NCBI GenBank assembly: GCA_030147525.1
Contig: JASBVF010000047.1
Location: forward strand, 62,001 to 126,000
Source: Bacteroidota bacterium
GTDB taxonomy: Bacteria > Bacteroidota > Bacteroidia > Chitinophagales > Saprospiraceae
Direction: 5' to 3'
DNA length: 64,000 nucleotides
Part shown: one piece after another, positions 25,124 through 33,506 of the stretch
How the letters are laid out: each line of letters starts with the position of its first letter
How positions within the stretch are numbered: the stretch's first letter is position 1
Notes under the pieces: model-generated
What the model was told of the DNA's origin: nothing
Seen by the model: the letters and a program-made list of their open reading frames with translations, nothing else
Database searches by the model: none
Program-made: the position numbers and the translations under genes

Positions 25124-26524
25124 ATGGAACTTGACGTGAATACCTACCGCCACCGCTCCTGGGCCGAGCCGTGGAAGGTGAAAATGGTCGAGCTGCTCAA
25201 AATGACCACCTACGAAGAGCGCAAAAAAGCCCTCCGGGACGCCGGTTACAACACTTTTCTCCTCCGCTCCGCAGATGTGTACATCGACCTGCTGACCGAC
25301 TCCGGCACCTCCGCCATGAGCGACCGCCAGTGGGCCGGCATGATGCTCGGCGATGAAGCTTACGCAGGCAGCCGCAACTTTTACAACCTGGAGGCCGCCG
25401 TACAAAAATACTATGGTTACAAGTATCTCGTGCCCACGCACCAGGGGCGGGGCGCCGAGCACATCATTTCGCAGATTTTGATCAAAAAAGGCGATATCGT
25501 GCCCGGCAATATGTATTTCACCACCACCCGCCTGCACCAGGAGTTGGCCGGGGGCACCTTCCGGGACATCATCATCGACGAGGCGCACGACCCGGAGAAC
25601 GAGCACCCCTTCAAAGGCAATGTGGACCTCAACAAACTCGACGCCCTCGTGAAGGAATTCGGCGCCGACCGCATCCCCTACGTGAGCGTGGCGACCACGG
25701 TGAACATGGCCGGCGGCCAGCCGATCTCCCTTGCCAATCTGCGGGAACTGAGGGAATACTGCCAAAAACACAAGATCCGTATCATCCACGACATGACGAG
25801 GGTGGCGGAAAACGCCTGGTTCATCAAGCAACGGGAGGAGGGCTACGCCAACAAAAGCGTCGCTGAGATCGTGAAGGAAATCTGCTCGCTGACCGACGGC
25901 GCCACGATGAGTGCCAAAAAGGACGCCCTCGTCAACATCGGCGGCTTCCTGGCGCTGAACGAGGAGGACGTTTTCGAAGAGGCCCGCAACATGGTCGTCG
26001 TTTACGAAGGGCTGCACACCTACGGCGGCATGGCGGGACGTGACATGGAGGCCATGGCCATCGGTATCGAGGAATCGGTGCACGACGACCATATCCGGGC
26101 GAGGGTAGGACAGGTGGAGTATCTGGGCAACCGACTGCTGGCGCACAATATTCCAATCGTGAAGCCGATCGGCAGTCACGGTATTTTTATCGATGCTAAA
26201 AAATTCCTGCCAACGGTGAAACAGGATAAATTCCCGGCGCAGGCGCTTGCCGCCGCCATTTACCTCGACTCCGGCATCCGAACGATGGAACGGGGCGTGG
26301 TGTCGGCGGGCCGCAACAAGGTGACCGGCGAACACAACTTCCCGAAGCTGGAACTCGTCCGCCTGACCATCCCACGGCGTGTGTACACGCAGGCGCACAT
26401 GGACGTGATTGTCGAGTCGATCCTTGAAGTGTACGACCAGCGGGGCCGGATCAAGGGGCTGGAAATGGTGTACGAGCCGAAGTATTTGCGGTTTTTTCAG
26501 GCGAGGTTTGAGTCGCTGGGGTGA
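25124..26524 (+). CDS. tpl: Tyrosine phenol-lyase (beta-eliminating PLP lyase)
   Basis: 466 residues. It cleaves L-tyrosine to phenol, pyruvate and ammonia with PLP. The lysine pair in MSAKKDALVNIGGF (265-266) includes the PLP lysine. GIRTMERGVVSAGRN matches tyrosine phenol-lyase, where Met and Arg of this loop contact the phenol ring; tryptophanases have a different sequence here. The C-terminus YEPKYLRFFQARF also agrees with the TPL branch. Cytoplasmic. A 143-base divergent region separates it from pcm. The 42-bp inverted repeat lies just downstream. Confidence 0.88.
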   Translation: MELDVNTYRHRSWAEPWKVKMVELLKMTTYEERKKALRDAGYNTFLLRSADVYIDLLTDSGTSAMSDRQWAGMMLGDEAYAGSRNFYNLEAAVQKYYGYKYLVPTHQGRGAEHIISQILIKKGDIVPGNMYFTTTRLHQELAGGTFRDIIIDEAHDPENEHPFKGNVDLNKLDALVKEFGADRIPYVSVATTVNMAGGQPISLANLRELREYCQKHKIRIIHDMTRVAENAWFIKQREEGYANKSVAEIVKEICSLTDGATMSAKKDALVNIGGFLALNEEDVFEEARNMVVVYEGLHTYGGMAGRDMEAMAIGIEESVHDDHIRARVGQVEYLGNRLLAHNIPIVKPIGSHGIFIDAKKFLPTVKQDKFPAQALAAAIYLDSGIRTMERGVVSAGRNKVTGEHNFPKLELVRLTIPRRVYTQAHMDVIVESILEVYDQRGRIKGLEMVYEPKYLRFFQARFESLG

Positions 26525-26546
26525 GAAAGCTTCAGGACTGTTGAGG

Positions 26547-26721
26547 TTTGTGTTTTGATTTAAGATTCTACGATACTTGATTTTTGATTTTTGATTTGGA
26601 GTGCCGTTTTTCAAATATTTCACCATCTTTTTTCCTAAAAATCAAGTGGCTCTCTTGAAAGTCAGCATTTAAATCAAACATCAAAAATCAAGTATCGTAG
26701 AATCTTAAATCAAAACACAAA
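26547..26721. repeat. Large perfect inverted repeat, 42-bp arms, between converging genes
   Basis: Arms 26547-26588 and 26680-26721 are exact reverse complements; the 91-base centre is AT-rich and contains partial internal complements. The arms iterate TTGATTTT-like words. It fills the gap between tpl (+) and the TonB receptor gene (-), where it could terminate both, or be a palindromic mobile element of MITE type. No transposase is near. Confidence 0.85.
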
Positions 26722-26761
26722 TCTTAGCAGCCCATTCCCTTTGGGTACATTGCTGCAAACC

Positions 26762-28591
26762 TCAAAACGTCCCTTCCACCCCCACCTTCACCCACCGTCC
26801 GGGCATTTCCACGAGGTTCGTTTCACGATAGTTGGTGTCAAAAAGATTGGTCGCTTCGCCGAAGATGCGATAGCGGCCCGTTTCGAAGATCAGCCGGGTG
26901 TCTACGAGGTGGTAATCGGGCAGGTTGACCCGGTCGTAGTAGCGGTAGCTGATGCGGTGGACGAAGTTTTTACCGTAATGCAACAGCAGGCCGGCTGAAA
27001 CCTGGTGCCGCAGATTCTCAAGGGCGTAGCGGGAAAAAATCCGCTCGCCGGTATCCGCCGAAGCGTCGATGTAGGTATAGCCGAGGTCGAGGCTGCGGAC
27101 AGGCATTTTATCGTTGTCAAACGTCAGGCTCAGGTTGCCGTCGATGCCCTGCATGTCCACGCCGATGAGGTTGGCGGGCTGCCACTTGTCCGCTTCGTTT
27201 TGTTTGAACCAGTCGATGATGTCCGTGCCCTGGCGGTAGAAGTAGCTCACCTGCCCCGACACGCCCGCCATGCGCTTTGTTTTCAAACCGATCTCCCAGG
27301 TCTGGGCAAACTCGGGCTGGAGGTCCGGGTTGCCAAGGTTGGCGGGGTCGGCGTAGTAGAGGTCGGTGAAGGTGGGCACCCGGTAGGTGCGGCCCCAATT
27401 GGCGAAGAGGCCCAGTTGCGGCAGCAATTCGAAGCCCGCATCCACGCCCGGCAGGAAGTTCCACCCGAAATCGGAGTAGTGATTTAATTGAAAACCCGGC
27501 GTCACGCTCAGCCGCCCGTTCAGCAGGCTGGCCCGGTGCTCCGCAAACAGCGAGGTGACGAAGCGCTCCCGGTCGCCCAGGTTGTTGCTGCGCAGCCAGA
27601 CCTTGTTGATGTCGATGCCGGCGCCGGTAGTACCCAGTGCATTGCCGAAGGCGAAATTCACCTCGCCGCCCAGGTTGTTGCTGACGTGGAGGTTGCGGAA
27701 CACCGCCGGATCGTGGCGCAGAAAGATGTACTCGTCCTGGTTCCTGCGCCAGTAAGCGCTGGATTTCAGGATGCCGTTTTTACCCACAGGTTGGCTGAAT
27801 TTCAGCGTGGCGAGGCTGGTTTGCACCTCCTCGTACTGGTCTTTGAAAGTCGGGCTGGCGTAGAATCCGTTGGCCCCGAACTTCCGCTCGGTGAAGCCGC
27901 CGAAGAACCGCAGCTTACCCTGACCCGCCGGCATGTCAGACTGGTAAAAGTAATTGGCAATGTCGTAGTCGGTGTTGTACCGGTATCCTTCTGAAATATC
28001 ACGGGTGACGGAGAGGTAGTGGTTCACCTGTCCGGATTGGTAGGCCGTAGAGATTTTACCGCCCCAAAGCCCGTGCTGACCGCCGGTCAGTTGCACTTTG
28101 AAAAACGGCTGGTCAGGTGATTTGGTGATGATGTTGATGGCCCCGGTGAAAGCGTTTTGACCAAAAACCCTTGCACCCGGCCCTTTCAGCACCTCGATGC
28201 GCTCGATGTTCTCGATGTCCACCGGCAGGTTGAGCGAGTGGTGGCCGGTCTGCAAGTCACTGATCTTGATGCCGTTGACGAGGATGAGCACCTGGTCGAA
28301 CGTGCCGCCCCGGATGCCTGCGTCGGCCTGCACGCCGTTGGGTCCCCGCTGGCGGATGTCGATGCCGGCGTGGTATTGCAGCACGGAGGCCACGCTCTGT
28401 CCCGGCGTGGCGGCAATCTCCGCCTTGCCGATGACGATGAGGCTGCGGGTCTGTTCCGACACGGGTGTTTCGAGGCGGCCTTCGGAAATGACCACTTCGG
28501 AGAGTAGCACGGGGAGGGTGTCGGTTTGGGCGTTAAGGGTGAGCGTCCATGCTGAAAGCAGCAGTGTCATTGTCAAAGTCAGTCGTTTCAT
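26762..28591 (-). CDS. TonB-dependent outer-membrane receptor (BtuB/siderophore type)
   Basis: About 609 residues from ATG 28591. Signal peptide ending near LNAQ; TonB-box-like segment LSEVVISEGR; plug domain (IRGGTFDQVLILVNGIKISDLQTGHH, then IERIEVLKGPGARVFGQNAFTGAINIITK); then a barrel with aromatic girdles, ending WVKVGVEGTF. There is no SusC-type N-terminal domain, so it belongs to the classical receptor group for metal complexes or cofactors. No ligand can be named; I saw no cobalamin riboswitch or partner ABC genes. Confidence 0.9.
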   Translation of the reverse strand: MKRLTLTMTLLLSAWTLTLNAQTDTLPVLLSEVVISEGRLETPVSEQTRSLIVIGKAEIAATPGQSVASVLQYHAGIDIRQRGPNGVQADAGIRGGTFDQVLILVNGIKISDLQTGHHSLNLPVDIENIERIEVLKGPGARVFGQNAFTGAINIITKSPDQPFFKVQLTGGQHGLWGGKISTAYQSGQVNHYLSVTRDISEGYRYNTDYDIANYFYQSDMPAGQGKLRFFGGFTERKFGANGFYASPTFKDQYEEVQTSLATLKFSQPVGKNGILKSSAYWRRNQDEYIFLRHDPAVFRNLHVSNNLGGEVNFAFGNALGTTGAGIDINKVWLRSNNLGDRERFVTSLFAEHRASLLNGRLSVTPGFQLNHYSDFGWNFLPGVDAGFELLPQLGLFANWGRTYRVPTFTDLYYADPANLGNPDLQPEFAQTWEIGLKTKRMAGVSGQVSYFYRQGTDIIDWFKQNEADKWQPANLIGVDMQGIDGNLSLTFDNDKMPVRSLDLGYTYIDASADTGERIFSRYALENLRHQVSAGLLLHYGKNFVHRISYRYYDRVNLPDYHLVDTRLIFETGRYRIFGEATNLFDTNYRETNLVEMPGRWVKVGVEGTF

Positions 28592-28737
28592 AACAGATTT
28601 GTTTTCGTAAAAAAGCCGCAAAGAAAAGAAAGAAGGCTGGGGCTGCCGCTTTTCGGAGTGTTTAGTGACGAAAAACTGACGGAGGGAGGCAGTGAAATGG
28701 CTTTGTCAATTAATTTTAAATAAAACAAAAGATGACA

Positions 28738-28769
28738 TTGCAAATTCTGGCAGGGTTTCCCTATCTTTG
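28738..28769 (+). promoter_or_regulatory. Promoter for the yceD-rpmF transcript
   Basis: TTG (28738-28740), a 21-base spacer and TATCTTTG (28762-28769) fit the Bacteroidota -33/-7 promoter. Transcription would begin about 20 bases before the yceD ATG. Confidence 0.6.
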
Positions 28770-28797
28770 CCCGCCTTTTTAAAAAAGTTCTTTTACA

Positions 28798-29313
28798 ATG
28801 GAAGCTTTAGACCACTTCACAATCCCGGTTTCGGGATTGAGCGACGGTCTCCACGAGTACGATTTCAGTATCGGCAAGGATTTTTTCCAGCAGTTTGAAG
28901 GATCGCTGATTGAGGACGCAGACGTGACGGTGCATTTTAGTTTTGATAAACGCACTGACCTTTACGTTTTGACTTTCGAAATTGAGGGTGAGGTGAAAGC
29001 CACCTGCGACCGATGTCTGGAAGATTTTAATTTGCCGGTGGAGGATGAACAAAGTTTGCTGGTGAAGTTTGATGAAACAGAATGGGAGGATGCCGATGTA
29101 ATCTACATCCTTCAGGGAACTCAATCATTAAATGTGGCCAGGTATATTTACGAGTTCATCAATCTCGCAGTGCCGATTACCAAAACGCACGATGACGCAG
29201 GAGAAAGTTGCGACCCGGAAATGCTGAAATTCATTGAGCAGGAAAAAGACGAATCACAGGACGATTCCAGCTCAATTTGGGACTCATTGAAGGGACTAAA
29301 TCTTGAAAATTAG
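28798..29313 (+). CDS. YceD-family (DUF177) protein
   Basis: 171 residues. The family hallmark CDRCLEDF appears at about residues 65-72, embedded in the DUF177 sheet, followed by an acidic C-terminus. YceD proteins are nearly always encoded just before ribosomal protein L32, as here, and are linked to 23S rRNA metabolism in E. coli and plants. The gap to rpmF contains a word-repeat hairpin. Confidence 0.88.
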   Translation: MEALDHFTIPVSGLSDGLHEYDFSIGKDFFQQFEGSLIEDADVTVHFSFDKRTDLYVLTFEIEGEVKATCDRCLEDFNLPVEDEQSLLVKFDETEWEDADVIYILQGTQSLNVARYIYEFINLAVPITKTHDDAGESCDPEMLKFIEQEKDESQDDSSSIWDSLKGLNLEN

Positions 29314-29315
29314 TG

Positions 29316-29410
29316 AAAGGTTTTGAGGTTCTAAGGTTTGAGGTTTTAAGGGCAGGGCATTTGACCCGTGTCAAAAAACCACAAAACCACAAAACCACAA
29401 AACCACAAGA
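29316..29410. repeat. Imperfect hairpin with four tandem AAAACCAC units
   Basis: The left side (29316-29350) iterates GAGGTTTT-like words; the right side contains AAAACCAC four times in tandem (29375-29406). The two sides are imperfect complements. It lies between yceD and rpmF on the transcribed strand and shares this build with other intergenic hairpins in the window. Confidence 0.6.
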
Positions 29411-29428
29411 CTATAAAACCATACGACG

Positions 29429-29626
29429 ATGCCAAATCCTAGAAATAAACATTCGAAGCAAAGAACCCGCACACGCCGTGCGCACCACCGGGCTGCTACT
29501 CCGCAGATTGCAAAATGCCAATCTACAGGCGAAGCTCACATTTACCATCACGCTTACTACGATGACGAAGGCAACATGCGCTACCGTGGCAAGGTACTCG
29601 TGAAGGCGAAGACTGAGCTTGAGTAA
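29429..29626 (+). CDS. rpmF: 50S ribosomal protein L32
   Basis: 65 residues: MPNPRNKHSKQRTRTRRAHH at the start, then the L32 core and a C-terminal HHAYYDDEGNMRYRGKV. Only one Cys is seen, so this is likely a form without the full zinc ribbon. Directly downstream of yceD, the canonical order. Basic, cytoplasmic, part of the large subunit. Confidence 0.95.
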   Translation: MPNPRNKHSKQRTRTRRAHHRAATPQIAKCQSTGEAHIYHHAYYDDEGNMRYRGKVLVKAKTELE

Positions 29627-29751
29627 GCTGTTTGTTTAGGTAAAACAACCCGGCCGTGAAAAGCTAACGAAAAGCTCCCATTCATCATCAACTGGATGCG
29701 GGGCTTTCGCTGTTTTGTCCGGCAAATATTTCTATCCTCAATTTCTTACGC

Positions 29752-30135
29752 ATGAAAAAAATTATTTCAACCACCAACGCTCCTGCCGCTATCGGACCTT
29801 ACAATCAGGCCGTTGCTCACAACGGTGTTCTTTACGCCTCCGGGCAAATTGCGATTGATCCGGCCACCGGTGAATTGGTGGAAGGAAGTATCGAGGAAGA
29901 AACACACCGGGTGCTGAAAAACGTCGGGGCGATCCTTGAGGCTGCAGGCTGCACCTATGCCGATGCGCTGAAGGTTAGTGTTTTTGTGAAAAATATGAAT
30001 CATTTCAGCCGCATCAATGCGGTGTATGCCGAATATTTTAAACCTGAATTCGCTCCGGCACGGGAACTGGTCGAGGTGGCCAACCTTCCCAAATATGTGA
30101 ACATAGAAATCTCCGTGATTGCAGCGGTGAAGTAA
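29752..30135 (+). CDS. ridA: RidA/YjgF-family enamine/imine deaminase
   Basis: 127 residues with the full family pattern: APAAIGPYNQAV, LYASGQIAIDPATGEL, and the C-terminal APARELVEVANLP, whose Arg binds the carboxylate of the substrate. RidA hydrolyses reactive 2-aminoacrylate-type imines formed by PLP enzymes; tyrosine phenol-lyase encoded nearby also forms aminoacrylate, though the link is only suggestive. Confidence 0.93.
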   Translation: MKKIISTTNAPAAIGPYNQAVAHNGVLYASGQIAIDPATGELVEGSIEEETHRVLKNVGAILEAAGCTYADALKVSVFVKNMNHFSRINAVYAEYFKPEFAPARELVEVANLPKYVNIEISVIAAVK

Positions 30136-30145
30136 CTGAGGATTG

Positions 30146-30217
30146 AAGGTTTGAAGGATTGGAGGCTTTGCGGGCACCGGTCCTTCAATCCTTCAATCCC
30201 GCAATCCTTCAAACCTT
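30146..30217. repeat. Hairpin between ridA and trpS reaching into the trpS start codon
   Basis: Arms 30146-30161 and 30202-30217 are exact 16-base complements. The interior iterates CCTTCAAT. The right arm includes the first two bases of the likely TTG start of trpS (30216-30218), so folding of the mRNA would cover its translation start. Confidence 0.7.
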
Positions 30218-31220
30218 GAAAAAAAGAGTCCTCTCCTGTATCCAACCCACCGGCGACATGCACTACGGCAACTACTTTGGCGCCGTGAAAAACTGGGTGA
30301 ATCTGCAGGAAAAATACGAATGCTTCTACGGGGTGGTCGATTACCACGCCATGACGATGCCTTACAGCCCGAAAAAACTCCGGGAAAATACCTGGGATTT
30401 GATCATCAACCTGCTGGCAACGGGCATCAAACCTGAACACCTTTTCATTCAGTCGTTAGTGCCGGAGCACGTGGAGTTGTGCTGGGTGTTCAACTGCTTT
30501 GCTTCTTTCGGTCAGGTGAGCCGGATGACGCAGTTCAAGGATAAAAGCGCCCAAAGCGAGGAAAAAGCCGAAGGTTTTATCTCGGTGGGTTTGTACGACT
30601 ACCCGGTGTTGCAGGCGGCGGATATTTTGATCTACAAGGCTGATTATGTGCCGGTTGGAAAAGACCAGGAGCAGCACCTCGAACTGAGCCGCAACATTGC
30701 GCAGCGATTTAATAACCAGGTCGGGAAGGAATATTTCGTGCTGCCGGAGTCGCTGTACACCGAAACGCCGAGCATAAAATCGCCCGCCGACCCATCGAAA
30801 AAGATGAGCAAAAGCGCCGGTGAAAAGCACTACATCAACGTCTTTGCCGATGAAAACCGCATCCGTAAGCAAGTCAAATCGGCAGTGACCGACACCGGCG
30901 ATACGCCCGAAGGCGAGATGAGCGCCGGGGTGAGCAATCTTTTTGAAATTTTGAAAGCCTCCGGCAAAATGGAAGCCCACGCTTCCCTCATGGCCGACTA
31001 CGAAGCTGGCGCCCTGCGCTATGTGGATCTGAAAGAGCAGGTCGCCGAGGCACTCGTCGAGCAAAGCAATGGTTTCCGGGCCAAAAAAGCCGAACTGGAA
31101 GCAGACAAAAAAGCTGTGAAAGAATTGATCAAGGAATCTTCCGCCACCATCCGCCGGGAGGCGCAAAACACCATCCGGGAAGTGAAAGAGTTGGCGGGTT
31201 TGATGAATGTTAAAAATTGA
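30216..31220 (+). CDS. trpS: Tryptophanyl-tRNA synthetase
   Basis: 334 residues if started at the TTG at 30216 (KKRVLSCIQPTGDMHYGNY follows). Class I synthetase: HIGH-type motif MHYGN, KMSKS as KKMSKS at about residue 200, and the C-terminal helical anticodon-binding part. A longer frame begins at another TTG (30159) but its first 19 residues are encoded by the hairpin repeat, so the shorter start fits the family length better. No ATG is available at the proper place. Cytoplasmic, essential. Confidence 0.92.
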   Translation: MKKRVLSCIQPTGDMHYGNYFGAVKNWVNLQEKYECFYGVVDYHAMTMPYSPKKLRENTWDLIINLLATGIKPEHLFIQSLVPEHVELCWVFNCFASFGQVSRMTQFKDKSAQSEEKAEGFISVGLYDYPVLQAADILIYKADYVPVGKDQEQHLELSRNIAQRFNNQVGKEYFVLPESLYTETPSIKSPADPSKKMSKSAGEKHYINVFADENRIRKQVKSAVTDTGDTPEGEMSAGVSNLFEILKASGKMEAHASLMADYEAGALRYVDLKEQVAEALVEQSNGFRAKKAELEADKKAVKELIKESSATIRREAQNTIREVKELAGLMNVKN

Positions 31221-31222
31221 TT

Positions 31223-31283
31223 GTTTGATGGCTGGATTGTTGGATTGTTGCCGTCAAACAATCTAACAATCCAGCCATCAAAC
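31223..31283. repeat. 27-bp hairpin between trpS and the FAH-type gene
   Basis: Arms 31223-31249 and 31257-31283 pair over 27 bases with one mismatch that would be G-U in RNA, and a seven-base loop. Arms repeat GGATTGTT and ATCCAGCCATCAAAC-like words; the latter recurs once more just before the next gene. It starts two bases after the trpS stop. Confidence 0.8.
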
Positions 31284-31301
31284 GATCCAACCATCAAAAA
31301 A

Positions 31302-31931
31302 ATGAAAATCATTTGCATCGGCCGCAACTATGCAGAACATGCTAGGGAGTTGAACAATCCCGTACCCACTGCCGCTCCGGTGGTTTTTATGAAACCGCCC
31401 TCGGCTTTGTTGGTGAATGAAAAGCCGTTTTATTACCCGGATTTCACCAATGACCTTCACCACGAGCTGGAAATTGTTTTAAAAATCTGCAAAAACGGCA
31501 AGAGCGTGCAGCCGGAGTTCGCCAGCGGCTACTACGAGGAAGTCGGTCTGGGCATCGATTTCACGGCCCGTGACATCCAGGATGAACTGAAGAAAAAAGG
31601 TCACCCCTGGGAGATCGCCAAAGGCTTCGATAACTCGGCGGTGCTCGGCAAATTCGTGCCGCTGGAGAAGGTGACCAACGAAGGCAATATCGAATTTCAA
31701 CTGAAGAAAAACGGCGAGGTGGTGCAGCACGGCAATACCCGTGACCTGCTCTTCACTTTTGATCAGCTTATCGTTTACGTTTCAAAATATTTCAAGCTGC
31801 TGCAGGGCGATCTGATTTTCACCGGAACACCGGCAGGCGTGGGTCCCGTTCAGCCGGGCGATCTGCTGGAGGGTTTCATTTTTACCAAAGACGGAAAAAC
31901 GGAACAGCTGCTGACCTGCGAAGTCAAATAA
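31302..31931 (+). CDS. Fumarylacetoacetate-hydrolase-family protein
   Basis: 209 residues from ATG 31302 (MKIICIGRNYAEHARELNN). Metal-binding HHELEIVL and the C-terminal FTGTPAGVGPVQPGD are family hallmarks. Short FAH-fold members act as oxaloacetate decarboxylases/tautomerases, acylpyruvases or 2-hydroxyhepta-diene-dioate isomerases; the specific reaction is not evident. The upstream in-frame extension is encoded by the hairpin repeat and is rejected as coding. Confidence 0.88.
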   Translation: MKIICIGRNYAEHARELNNPVPTAAPVVFMKPPSALLVNEKPFYYPDFTNDLHHELEIVLKICKNGKSVQPEFASGYYEEVGLGIDFTARDIQDELKKKGHPWEIAKGFDNSAVLGKFVPLEKVTNEGNIEFQLKKNGEVVQHGNTRDLLFTFDQLIVYVSKYFKLLQGDLIFTGTPAGVGPVQPGDLLEGFIFTKDGKTEQLLTCEVK

Positions 31932-31970
31932 TTTGACAAAACAGCAACTGCGCACTGTTAGCTGTTTTTC

Positions 31971-31978
31971 TATCTTTG
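31971..31978 (+). promoter_or_regulatory. -7 promoter element upstream of metK
   Basis: TATCTTTG matches the -7 consensus and is 71 bases before the metK ATG. The best -33 candidate (TTTG at 31932-31935) is too far, so only half of the promoter is supported. No SAM riboswitch was recognised in the leader. Confidence 0.4.
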
Positions 31979-32049
31979 CCACCGCCCAAAACTCAGCGGC
32001 ATTCCCGGACCAGTGAACAATTAACAATCAACCATTTAATATTTTAACA

Positions 32050-33303
32050 ATGCCATACCTTTTTACTTCTGAAAGTGTGTCAGAAGGACACCCCGACAAG
32101 GTTGCCGATCAGATCTCAGATGCGCTGGTCGACCACTTCCTCGCCTTTGATCCAAGCTCGAAAGTTGCTTGCGAAACGCTTGTCACCACCGGTCAGGTCG
32201 TACTGGCTGGCGAGGTGAAAACTTCAACCTACCTCGATGTACAGAACATCGCCAGAAATGTGATCGGTAAAATCGGTTACACCAAAAGCGAGTACATGTT
32301 CGAAGCGCATTCCTGCGGCGTACTTTCCGCTATCCACGAGCAATCGCCCGATATCAACCGGGGCGTGGAGCGTGCCAACCCTGAAGACCAGGGTGCCGGT
32401 GACCAAGGAATGATGTTCGGCTACGCAACAAACGAAACTGAAAACTACATGCCGCTGGCCCTCGATTTGTCGCATAAAATTTTGCAGGAACTGGCTGACA
32501 TCCGCCGGGAAGGTAAGCAAATGACCTACCTGCGCCCCGACGCCAAATCGCAGGTGACGATCGAGTATTCCGATAATAACAAGCCACAGCGTATTGACAG
32601 CATCGTCGTTTCCACCCAGCATGACGAATTTGGAGATGATGAAACGATGCTCGCCAAAATCAAGGCGGATGTGATCAGTATCGTGATTCCACGGGTGAAG
32701 GCGCTGTATCCTGCCCATGTGCAGGCGCTTTTCAACGATGATATCATTTACCACGTGAACCCGACCGGCAAGTTCGTGATCGGCGGCCCACACGGTGATA
32801 CCGGCCTGACAGGTCGCAAGATTATCGTGGATACCTACGGCGGTAAAGGAGCTCACGGCGGTGGTGCCTTCAGTGGCAAAGACCCCTCTAAAGTTGACCG
32901 CTCCGCTGCTTACGCTACCCGTCACATTGCCAAAAATCTTGTGGCTGCGGGCGTTTGCGACGAAGTACTGGTGCAGGTGAGCTACGCCATCGGCGTTGCG
33001 AAGCCAACCAATATTTACGTGAATACTTACGGTTCATCGAAGGTGAATATGAAGGACAGCGAAATTGCCAACATCGTCATGGAAATCTTTGACATGCGGC
33101 CTTACGCCATCGAAAACCGTCTGAAGCTGCGCAACCCTATCTACTCCGATTCTGCTGCTTACGGACACATGGGCCGGAACCCGGAGGTGAAAAAAGTATC
33201 GCTGACCAACGGCTCCGGCGAAACTATCACCAAGGAAGTGGAGACTTTCACCTGGGAAAAACTGGATTATGTGGATAAGGTAAAGAAGGCTTTCAGCCTG
33301 TAA
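32050..33303 (+). CDS. metK: S-adenosylmethionine synthetase
   Basis: 417 residues. It makes SAM from methionine and ATP. Signature segments: [15 protein letters not shown] (ATP site), [15 protein letters not shown] and [20 protein letters not shown], in the expected order. It starts at ATG 32050 after a TATCTTTG element and ends before two hairpins. Cytoplasmic, essential. Confidence 0.97.
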   Translation: MPYLFTSESVSEGHPDKVADQISDALVDHFLAFDPSSKVACETLVTTGQVVLAGEVKTSTYLDVQNIARNVIGKIGYTKSEYMFEAHSCGVLSAIHEQSPDINRGVERANPEDQGAGDQGMMFGYATNETENYMPLALDLSHKILQELADIRREGKQMTYLRPDAKSQVTIEYSDNNKPQRIDSIVVSTQHDEFGDDETMLAKIKADVISIVIPRVKALYPAHVQALFNDDIIYHVNPTGKFVIGGPHGDTGLTGRKIIVDTYGGKGAHGGGAFSGKDPSKVDRSAAYATRHIAKNLVAAGVCDEVLVQVSYAIGVAKPTNIYVNTYGSSKVNMKDSEIANIVMEIFDMRPYAIENRLKLRNPIYSDSAAYGHMGRNPEVKKVSLTNGSGETITKEVETFTWEKLDYVDKVKKAFSL

Positions 33304-33370
33304 TTTAACCCTTGAAATCAGGGTTAAACGGGGGTAGTGGGGGTTAATCCTGCTGTCCCCGTTTTTTTTT
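33304..33370 (+). terminator. metK terminator, two overlapping hairpins
   Basis: Hairpin one pairs 33304-33312 with 33320-33328. Hairpin two pairs 33326-33333 (AAACGGGG) with 33357-33364 and is followed by a T-run to 33370. They share three bases, so the full stems cannot form at once. The second is a standard intrinsic terminator. Confidence 0.75.
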
Positions 33371-33506
33371 GCAAAATGAGGAGAACCTGAAAAGCAACTC
33401 ACGGTTCTTTTTATTGGAAACAATCAAAGTTTAATTTCATGGATGGAGTGCCGAATCCTGAACAAATGGATTGCTTTATCAGATTTGGCATTTACGTTCC
33501 TCTGAT

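Noticed and set aside
25124-26524. Annotation as tryptophanase
   Set aside because: The substrate-loop TMERG and the C-terminus match tyrosine phenol-lyase instead.
25052-26626. Long open frame antisense to tyrosine phenol-lyase
   Set aside because: It exactly mirrors a well-supported gene, has no family motifs, and such frames arise from GC-rich third positions.
28592-28797. Cobalamin riboswitch upstream of the TonB receptor
   Set aside because: No B12-box-like sequence was seen and the gap is small and shared with the yceD promoter.
29375-29406. Tandem AAAACCAC units as a possible CRISPR or satellite
   Set aside because: The units are 8 bases, directly joined without spacers, and are part of a hairpin; no cas genes are near.
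29668-29709. Hairpin after rpmF as terminator
   Set aside because: The stem needs bulges and is not followed by a T-run; too weak to list.
31932-32049. Search for a SAM riboswitch ahead of metK
   Set aside because: The leader is short and has no conserved riboswitch core that I can recognise.
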